Source: Pseudomonadales bacterium (GTDB lineage Bacteria; Pseudomonadota; Gammaproteobacteria; Pseudomonadales; Azotimanducaceae). From it: a stretch of DNA of 64,000 nucleotides. This document shows positions 55,517-63,300 of this stretch, one piece after another. Where the stretch lies: contig JAJEIQ010000054.1 of the NCBI GenBank assembly GCA_022827905.1, positions 151,417 to 215,416 of the forward strand, written 5' to 3'. The translations under genes and the position numbers were made by a program. Numbering within the stretch: position 1 is the first letter of the stretch; each line of letters starts with the position of its first letter. The notes under the pieces were generated by a model that did no database searches, had not been told where the DNA came from, and worked only from the letters and a program-made list of their open reading frames with translations.

Positions 55517-56089
55517 CTATTCCTGTCGCCTAACGACAAATAGCCAAGCACGATCCCGGATCCAAAGATCGTCGCCCACGATCTCGAACTCCGCGACCTG
55601 CAATTCCCTGCCAGTACTCTCTAGCCGAGACACCGTAAGCACATGAATTACCTCTCGTTCCCAACCGAAAACATTGTCGTCGCTCCAAGTTTGGAAAGGA
55701 AAGTGCTCGACAACGTGTGGGTAACACCGTGTTTCATAGTGCGGATTGGCAACCACGCTGTCTCCCCTCGTGAAACTAGCAGGTTCGATCGATACTTCTA
55801 GGCCGGTGAAGGATCGGGCCTCTGTCTCAGATAGGCCCGACCAACTGGACGGGGGTGCTTCAACGTGCTTGTAGTCCCCGTACACTTCCTTCACGGATAG
55901 TTTCGAGGGTGCTGTCGGCCTCAATTTCAACTCGTCATACATGTATCTTCCGTACACTTCTTCCACTGCCTTCTTTTCGCAATCCGCACTGGATACCCCG
56001 ATTGGGTTGGCGATGCAGCCGACTGCGAGCAGCAAGGCTAGGACACCCGCAAGAACACGACACCTGCCGCTCGCTCCCACCCTTACCAT
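55517..56089 (-). CDS. Putative immunity lipoprotein for the GH24 toxin
   Basis: This 190-residue protein starts at an ATG whose codons overlap the last codons of the lysozyme-tipped RHS gene (CCATGGTAA). A signal peptide with lipobox (LAGVLALLLAVGCIANP) predicts a membrane-anchored periplasmic lipoprotein, the right place to block a peptidoglycan-cutting toxin. The mature part has DCEKKAVEEVYGRYMYDE and FEIVGDDLWIRD, shared with the paralog next to it. ATG at 56122 (MERVFQGS) is an alternative start inside the RHS frame. No known inhibitor family was recognised. Confidence 0.68.
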   Translation of the reverse strand: MVRVGASGRCRVLAGVLALLLAVGCIANPIGVSSADCEKKAVEEVYGRYMYDELKLRPTAPSKLSVKEVYGDYKHVEAPPSSWSGLSETEARSFTGLEVSIEPASFTRGDSVVANPHYETRCYPHVVEHFPFQTWSDDNVFGWEREVIHVLTVSRLESTGRELQVAEFEIVGDDLWIRDRAWLFVVRRQE

Positions 56090-59088
56090 GGCTCGTACAC
56101 TCCCTTGGAATACACGTTCCATTCCGCGTTCCTCCTGTTTTCCAGCCCTCGGCTGACCGAGTCGCCCACCCGGTTCCAAGCCTTCCAAGCCCGTTCCAGA
56201 CTCGGGTATGGTGTAGCGGCTTCCGGGTCTTTGATAAGAGCCGCAGCCGACGACCTCGCGAATGCCCCTGCCCCAATGTTGTATGACAACATCACCGCAG
56301 CGTCAAACTGCTGCTGAGACATCTTGGCGGGCAGCACCTTAGCTACTCTTTCGACGAAGGCAGCGATATCTGACTTGAATAGCGCCTCAGCCTTTTCTGC
56401 CGTGATGCCGTCCTTGTACTCTGCCCAGTCGCCTTCTTCTATCAGGTGACCGTATCCGATGGTTGCGCCCTTCTCCCAAGCGGTGATCTCCTCGCCCGTC
56501 CTGTCCGAGTAGGGCTTCAGGCGCAGCCCCTCGGCGCTCCTGAGCAGTTTCTCCCCCTCGGCACTCAGCGCCCTCGAATGCAGTTCGTCGTTGAACGCCC
56601 TGGAGAACGCCCCGGTTATGGCCCCGTTGGCGAACTTGCCGCCGGTGGCGGCGGAGAGGGTGCCGCCGACGGCGGCTGCCGCGGCCGTCCGCCGGAAGCG
56701 GCCCCCGATCCGGCCGATGGGCCCGCTGAGCGCCTGTGCCGCCCCCGCCGAGACGAACCCGTGGCCGAACCGGCCGCCGCCGATCACGCTGGTGATGCCG
56801 CCCACGGCGCCGTGGGAAAGCGCCTTGAGCGAGGAGCCCGTGAAGCCCTCCTTGAAGCCGATGTCGCCGACCCCGTGGAAGGCGGCCGCGCTGAACGCGC
56901 CGACCGCCGCGCCCTTGAGGCTGCCGCTGCCCACCGCCCCGGCGATGAAGCCGGAGACGGCGACCGCGCCGATGCCGTTGGCGGCAAACAGGCCGGTGCC
57001 CGTCCAGAGGCCCGCGCCCGGCAGCCAAACGGAGATGGCGATGCTGGCCAAGGGCCGGATCAGCCCCTTGAGGAAGTGGCCGGACGGGTCCGTGTGCGCC
57101 AAGGGGTTGTTGAGCGCGTAGCTGTAGCGGTTGTGGCTCTGGAGGTTGGCCGGGAACTGCACGAACGGGTCGGCCCGCAGGAACCGGCCCAGCGCGGGGT
57201 CGTATATCCTTCCGTTCATGTGGACGGCGCCGACGGCGTCGAGCATCTCGTGGCCGGTGAAGCCGCGGGTGGTGGCGCAGGCGTCGTAGGCCGTGGCGTC
57301 GGCGTCCGCCAGCGGCGTCCAGTCGGCGGGGTCGGCCCGCTCGCCCCAGGCGGCGAAGGCCGTGGAGCGGACCCTGCGGCCCTGGGCGTCCAGCAGTTCG
57401 TCCACGCTGCCCAGGTGGTCGCGCAGGACGTAGTTGACGGCGTTGGCCGGGCAGCCTCCCCGCGCCGGGCCGGTGGTGAGGATGGCCACGCCGCCGATGC
57501 GGCGCTTGGTCTCGACGGTGCCGTCGGGGAGGGCGATGCGTTCCACGTTGCCGATGTAAAGGGTCGTGGTCACTTTGCCCCCGCCGTCGGTGTCCACGCG
57601 CTTGAACCTTGATCGGTTCGGGCCGTGGGCGAACTCGGACTTGGGTCCGCCCTTGGCGATGGAGGTGGCCTTGCCGAACGCGGCGTAGCTGACGGTCCGG
57701 CCGTCGCTGGAGGAGACGTTGCTGCCGTTGGCGTCGTAGGCGTAGTCCACCCGGGTGGGGTTGTCGCCCTCCGGCGTCACCGAGGCGACGGCGTGGGGGC
57801 GTCCCGTGCCGCCGGAGTCGGCGCCGTAGGCGTAGGTGCCGACGCCGGTCTTGGAGCGGATGTTGCCGTAGCCGTCGTAGGCGGTTGACTGGACCGCGCC
57901 TGAGCCGGCCTGGCGGGTGGTGAGACGGTTCAGGCCGTCGTAGCCGAAGGCCTCCGTCAGGGTCGATGCCCCGACGGTGCGGGCGCGGCTCTTCAGGTTG
58001 CCGAGCGCGTCCCATGCATAGGACAGGTCCTGCAGGCCCGCGTTCCCGTCGGCCTTGATGCCGAGGAGCCGTCCGGTGCGCCCGTCGAACGCGCGGGTCC
58101 GCTTGACGCCGTTGCCGAGCGTCTCGGCGGTCACGTTGCCGCGGGCGTCCATGGCCATGACGGTGCGGTACACGGCGTTGGGGGTGAACCTCCCCTGGCC
58201 GTCCCAGGTCCCGGCCGCGTCCTGGAGCCGCTCGAGGCGCCCGTGGGCGTTGTGGGCGTAACGGACGCCGTTGTGGTCGAACTTCGCCTCCGTGCGGCTG
58301 GCGTCAAACGCCTGGAAGGGGCGGCCGTAGGCGTCGTAGGTGGCCTTCCCGTGGTGGGTGTCCGCGCCGGTCCCCGGCACGGTCTCCGTGGTGGAGGGAC
58401 GGCCCAGCGCGTCGTAAATCAGGGTCCGCTTGTAGCCGCTGGCGGAGTCCGCCTCGACGGACGGCTGGCCCAGTCCGGTGCCGACGTCGTAGGTCCACGA
58501 GGCGTTGCCCTCAAGGGCGCCGGGCTGGGCCGACAGGGTTTTGCAGGCGGCACCGGCTTGCGCCTTGTGGTCCCTGCGGGAGGCCATGCGGCCGAGGCCG
58601 TCGTAGGCATTGACCGTGAGGTTGCCGACCACGTCCTGCCGGCAGCGCAGCTCGCCGAGGGAGTTGTGGCGGTACTGCGTGCGGCCGAGGTCCGGGTCGT
58701 TCCGCACGGTCATGCGGCCGAGCAGGTCGAAGGTGGCCGACGTTGCCACGCTCGCGGGAGCGGGCGAGGCGTCCGAGGACGGCCTGCGGCGGGTCGTCCC
58801 GGTGACGTTGCCCTGGGCGTCGCGCTCGAACTCGACCCTGCCGCCGAGGTGGTCCTCGGTGGCCGCGGTCTCGCCGAGGGCGTTCCTCTCCTCCTTGGCC
58901 TTCTGGCCCAGGGCGTTGGCGGTGGTCGTCCCGAAGCCCTTGTGGGCGAACGCGGTGGCCGGTCCCAGGCTGTTCAGGAACGACAGGCAGGTCGGCCCTT
59001 GTTCTCCCCGAGGCTCATAAACCCCCTCGGCGTTCGAGAGCGGTTGGATGTGGTGAGGGCCCCATGATTGGGGAGACACGGTTGTCAT
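56083..59088 (-). CDS. RHS polymorphic toxin with GH24 lysozyme tip
   Basis: This 1001-residue protein has many YD repeats (YDGLGRMASRRD, YDALGRPSTTE), the RHS core end LNNPLAHTDPSGHF, and a Gly/Ala-rich hydrophobic pre-toxin stretch ending GGKFANGAITGAFSRAF. Residues from about 837 form a T4-type lysozyme: Glu853 in SAEGLRLKPYSD, Asp862 nine residues on, and Thr876 in ATIGYGH, the same Glu-Asp-Thr order as phage T4 lysozyme, with an 8-residue insert before Thr. SQQQFDAAVMLSYNIGAGAF is the usual C-terminal lobe. The N-terminus is shortened relative to the right-hand copy and lies 22 bp after an immunity gene, so it may be a partial cassette that needs recombination for secretion. Confidence 0.82.
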   Translation of the reverse strand: MTTVSPQSWGPHHIQPLSNAEGVYEPRGEQGPTCLSFLNSLGPATAFAHKGFGTTTANALGQKAKEERNALGETAATEDHLGGRVEFERDAQGNVTGTTRRRPSSDASPAPASVATSATFDLLGRMTVRNDPDLGRTQYRHNSLGELRCRQDVVGNLTVNAYDGLGRMASRRDHKAQAGAACKTLSAQPGALEGNASWTYDVGTGLGQPSVEADSASGYKRTLIYDALGRPSTTETVPGTGADTHHGKATYDAYGRPFQAFDASRTEAKFDHNGVRYAHNAHGRLERLQDAAGTWDGQGRFTPNAVYRTVMAMDARGNVTAETLGNGVKRTRAFDGRTGRLLGIKADGNAGLQDLSYAWDALGNLKSRARTVGASTLTEAFGYDGLNRLTTRQAGSGAVQSTAYDGYGNIRSKTGVGTYAYGADSGGTGRPHAVASVTPEGDNPTRVDYAYDANGSNVSSSDGRTVSYAAFGKATSIAKGGPKSEFAHGPNRSRFKRVDTDGGGKVTTTLYIGNVERIALPDGTVETKRRIGGVAILTTGPARGGCPANAVNYVLRDHLGSVDELLDAQGRRVRSTAFAAWGERADPADWTPLADADATAYDACATTRGFTGHEMLDAVGAVHMNGRIYDPALGRFLRADPFVQFPANLQSHNRYSYALNNPLAHTDPSGHFLKGLIRPLASIAISVWLPGAGLWTGTGLFAANGIGAVAVSGFIAGAVGSGSLKGAAVGAFSAAAFHGVGDIGFKEGFTGSSLKALSHGAVGGITSVIGGGRFGHGFVSAGAAQALSGPIGRIGGRFRRTAAAAAVGGTLSAATGGKFANGAITGAFSRAFNDELHSRALSAEGEKLLRSAEGLRLKPYSDRTGEEITAWEKGATIGYGHLIEEGDWAEYKDGITAEKAEALFKSDIAAFVERVAKVLPAKMSQQQFDAAVMLSYNIGAGAFARSSAAALIKDPEAATPYPSLERAWKAWNRVGDSVSRGLENRRNAEWNVYSKGVYEPW
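56975..57280. repeat. RHS core repeat, copy 2
   Basis: Almost the same DNA as 53131-53436. The identity with the third copy runs on to about 57371 (gcgtcgtaggccgtggcgtc and following), so copies 2 and 3 are closer to each other there. Confidence 0.85.
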
Positions 59089-59110
59089 ACGGCATCCATG
59101 GCTTGCCTGG

Positions 59111-59644
59111 CTACTTTGGCACTATGCGCATCATCCGCAACTTCGTCCGGCCGATCGACTCGTCCTCCCAGCGAACCAACTCTCCTTGACGCCACCTCCT
59201 TTTGATGTCGTCGTTGACAAACCAAAAGGTAACTTGTCCTGCGCTCTCGGAAACTTGGAACTTCCCCATGTAAAGGTCCAACCCCGACACTTGACGGAAC
59301 GCTTCGGGATAGGCTGAGCGGACTTCGGACAAGGTGTCTCCAATGCGTATGCCTCTTTCAGTGACGTAGAGTTCATCCGATATGTAAACTTCCGCTATGA
59401 CATCATCAGAGATGTGTATCGTGAAGTATCGCCTGCCTGTGTCAATCACCAGCAAGCGCTGATCGATTTTTCCGTTGTCGTAATCGTCGCGATAGTCTCT
59501 GTCGTAGACGATCTTTAGGAACTGCGATTTAGAGTCAGAAAAGTTGCTTCCCAAGATGTGCCATGGCAAGCTCTGTGCCTCGCCTACGGCTACGGCACAG
59601 GAAAGGTGCCAACCAAGTATCAAGCTGATGATCAGACGCTTCAC
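59111..59644 (-). CDS. Putative second immunity protein, paralog of the M15-tip immunity
   Basis: This 177-residue protein begins MKRLIISLILGWHLSCAVAVGEAQSLPWH, a signal peptide. It is similar along its length to the 59815-60351 protein: SLPWHILGS, YVTERGIRIGDTLSEVRSAYPEAF, and FWFVNDDIKRR. Together they form an immunity pair. G+C is near 50% (30 of 60 in one sample line) against 78% in the RHS core line checked. Confidence 0.66.
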   Translation of the reverse strand: MKRLIISLILGWHLSCAVAVGEAQSLPWHILGSNFSDSKSQFLKIVYDRDYRDDYDNGKIDQRLLVIDTGRRYFTIHISDDVIAEVYISDELYVTERGIRIGDTLSEVRSAYPEAFRQVSGLDLYMGKFQVSESAGQVTFWFVNDDIKRRWRQGELVRWEDESIGRTKLRMMRIVPK

Positions 59645-59814
59645 CCTAGTCTCCTCACTCCTCAGTTACCAAATGCCATGCTGCGCAGCTGTCACGCTCT
59701 GCTGCGGTTGGCCGAATGCACGTTCTTTAGGTGCTTCTGCCCGTTCTCCTACGACACAACCATTGCCAACCCACACAAGTTCCTGGGAAGCAAGGCGCAC
59801 CGAAGCTTGCTCAG

Positions 59815-60351
59815 CTACTTGTCTGTCATATGCATCATCCACAGTCTCGACCGCTCAACCGCTGCATCGTCGAAGCGAACAGTCTCCCCTTCTCCCCGCC
59901 TTCTTTCGATTTCATCGTTGCGGAACCAAAACGATATTCGCCCGGAGTTCTCAATCACTTGGAATGTCCCCCAATACCGCCCACGCCAAGAAGCTGGATC
60001 AAAGGCTTCCGGGTAGGCGCTGCGGACTTTGGACAGCTCATCCCCGATGCGTACACCCCTCTCGGTAGTGTACAAACTGTCCGACACATACACTTCCGTC
60101 ACCAGACGGTCGACCATGTGCAGGGTAACGTAACGCCTGTCTTCGTTGATCACCAACAGTCGCTCATCTTCCTTGCCATTGAAGTACTCGTCATCGAAAG
60201 CTCCGTCATAGACAGTTTCCAGAAACTCCGACTCAATATCTGAGAGACAACTGCCCATAAGGTGCCAAGGCAACCCCTGTCCCTTGGCGGCCCCGGCGGC
60301 GCAGCAAAGGTAGCACCCCAGAACTTGAATGATCATCATCTTGGTTGTCAT
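59815..60351 (-). CDS. Putative immunity protein for the M15-tipped RHS toxin
   Basis: This 178-residue protein starts at an ATG overlapping the RHS stop as ATGA. It has a signal peptide (MTTKMMIIQVLGCYLCCAAGAAKGQG), so it acts outside the cytoplasm, where an M15-type peptidase would cut peptidoglycan stems. GVRIGDELSKVRSAYPEAF and WFRNDEIERRRGEGE are shared with its paralog. No known family was recognised. Confidence 0.68.
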   Translation of the reverse strand: MTTKMMIIQVLGCYLCCAAGAAKGQGLPWHLMGSCLSDIESEFLETVYDGAFDDEYFNGKEDERLLVINEDRRYVTLHMVDRLVTEVYVSDSLYTTERGVRIGDELSKVRSAYPEAFDPASWRGRYWGTFQVIENSGRISFWFRNDEIERRRGEGETVRFDDAAVERSRLWMMHMTDK

Positions 60352-63300
60352 TTTGGCTCCACGAATTCCCAATTCCTGTAAAGGCCTTGCCATTTAGTCA
60401 GGCGGTAGTCAGCATGTGCGGAGGTTCTGCCATCTGTGTACCATGAGACACGATTGAAACGTCCGCTTCTGTGAAGCGCCCTCGCCAATTCCTCAGAAGT
60501 GCGCCCTTGCATCTTTACGTCCATTGCATCATCAATGTGATGCGGCGAATTCTCCCGATAAATGGGATGGCCCGGCCCTCGATACCCACTGATGATTTGC
60601 AGCCGCTCCCCTTCCTGAGCGCTGACTGCCAGCGCGTCCATCACCTGCCTATCGTTCACGTCGGGGATTTCGCCTCCGACCTCGTCGTTCTGGACCAGTA
60701 CGCTGGCTCCATCCTCCCGCTCGTACAGTATCCCGTTTCCCGTATCCGTGCGAGTGACGCCTGGCATTGACGCTGTATCGGGGCCTTGGGTGTGCCCAGC
60801 CGCCCGCTCCTCGGCCTGCTCCTGATTGAACGCTTGGCTGAACGCCCCGGTGACGGCGCCGTTGGCGAACTTGCCGCCGGTGATGCGGGAGGCGGTGCCG
60901 CCGATGGCGGCGCCCATGGCGACCCGCAGCGGGCTGAACCCGGATCCCCCGACGTGCCGGGAGTTGTTGAAGCTGGTGCCGAGCGCCGTGAAGCCCGCCG
61001 ACGCGAATCCGTGGCCGAACCGGCCGCCGCCGAGCGTGCCGGTGATGCCGCCGACCGTGCCGTGCGCCAAGACCTTAAGGCCGAAGCCCCACGGCGACAG
61101 CCCGGCAGCGAATCCGCCGCTGAAATGGGCCTCCAGGCCGCTGCCGATGCCGGAGAAGGCGGCGGCGGAGACGCCGGACAGGAACCCGGCCCGCAGGGCC
61201 TGGCCGAAGCTCGCGCCCTGGAGCAGGGCGTCGCCGAACCCGGCGGCCGCCACCGTCGCCACGATGGTCGTGATTCCGGCCTTCGCCCCGGCGAGGTAGG
61301 CCGTTGCCGCCAGGGAGAATATGAAGTGCCCTGAAGGGTCCGTGTGCGCCAACGGGTTGTTGAGGGCGTAGCTGTAGCGGTTGTGGCTTTGCAGGTTGGC
61401 CGGGAACTGCACGAACGGGTCGGCCCGCAGGAACCGGCCCAGCGCCGGGTCGTAGATGCGGCCGTTCATGTGGACGGCGCCGACCGCGTCCAGCATCTCG
61501 TGGCCGGTGAAGCCGCGGGTGGTGGCGCAGGCGTCGTAGGCCGTGGCGTCGGCGTCCGCCAGCGGCGTCCAGTCGGCGGGGTCGGCCCGCTCGCCCCAGG
61601 CGGCGAAGGCCGTGGAGCGGTCCCTGCCGCCCTGGGCGTCCAGCAGTTCGTCCACGCTGCCGAGGTGGTCGCGCAGGACGTAGTTGACGGCGTTGGCCGG
61701 GCAGCCTCCCCGCGCCGGGCCGGCCGTGAGGATGGCCACGCCGCCGATGCGGCGCTTGGTCTCGACGGCGCCGTCCGGGAGGGCGATGCGCTCCACGTTG
61801 CCGATGTACAGGGTCGTGGTCACGTCGCCGTTGCCGTCGGTGTCGACTCGCTTGAACCTTGCACGGTTGGGGCCGTGGGCGAACTCGGACTTGAAGTCCC
61901 CCTTGGCGATGGAGGCGGCCTTGCCGAAGGCGGCGTAGCTGACGGTCCGCCCGTCGCTGGAGGACGTGAGGCTGCCGTTGGCGTCGTAGGCGTGGGTGAC
62001 CCGCGTGTTGTCCGCCCTGGTCACCGAGGCGACGGCGTGTGGGCGTCCCGTGCCGCCGGAGTCGGCGCCGTAGGCGTAGGCGCCGACGCCGGTCCGGGAG
62101 CGGACGTTGCCGTAGCCGTCGTAGGCGGTTGACTGGACCGCGCCGGAGCCGGCCTGGTGGGTCCTGAGGCGGTTGAGGCCGTCGTAGCCGAAGGCCTCCG
62201 TCAGGGTCGAGGCGCCGACGGTGCGGGCGCGGCTCTTCAGGTTGCCGAGCGCGTCCCACTGGTAGGCGAGGTCCTGCAGGCCGTTGGCGGAGGACTTGCC
62301 GACCTTGATGCCGAGGAGCCGCCCGGTGCGCCCGTCGAAGGCGCGGGTCCGCTTGACGCCGTTGCCGAGGGTCTCGGCGGTGACGTTGCCGCGGGCGTCC
62401 ATGGCCGTGACGGTGCGGTACACGGCGTTGGGGGTGAACCTCCCCTGGCCGTCCCAGGTTCCCACCGCGTCCTGGAGCCGCTCGAGGCGCCCGTGGGCGT
62501 TGTGGGCGTAACGGACGCCGTTGTGGTCGAACTTCGCCTCCGTGCGGCTGGCGTCGAAGAACTGGAAGGGGCGGCCGTGGGCGTCGTAGGTGGCCTTCTC
62601 GTGGTGCGGGTCCGCGCCGGTCCCGGGCACCGTGACCGCCGTGGACGGTCGGCCCAGCGCGTCGTGCGCCTGGGTCCGCTTGTGGCCGGACCTGTCGTCG
62701 CGAACCTCGGTGACTTGGCCCAATCCGGTGCCGGCGTCGTAGGTCCACGAGGCGTTGCCCTCAAGGGCGCCGGGCGTCGCGGACAGGGCCTTGCACGTGA
62801 CGCCCGCCAGCGCCCGGTGGTCCCTGCGGGAGGCCATGCGGCCGAGGCCGTCGTAGGCCGTCACGGTCAGGTTGCCGGCCGCGTCCCGGCGGCAGCGCAG
62901 CTCGCCGAGGGAGTTGTGGCGGTACTGCGTGCGGCCGAGGTCCGGGTCGTCCTGGGCGGTCATGCGGCCGAGCAGGTCGAAGGTGGCTGACGTCGCCACG
63001 CTCGCGGGAGCGGGCGAGGCGTCCGAGGACGGCTTGCGGCGGGTCGTCTTGGTGACGTTGCCCTGGGCGTCGCGGGCGAACTCCACCCTGCCGCCGAGGT
63101 GGTCCTCGGTCGCCGCGGTCTCGCCGAGGGCGTTGCGCTCCTCCTTGGCCTTCTGGCCCAGGGCGTTGGTGGTGGCCGTCCCGAAGCCCTTGTGGGCGAA
63201 CGACGTCACGCTGCCGTCCGGGCCGGTGACGCTCACGATGCGGCCGAGGATGTCGTGGTCCGTCACGGTCCAGCACTTGGAGTCGCCCTGGCTCGTGGAG

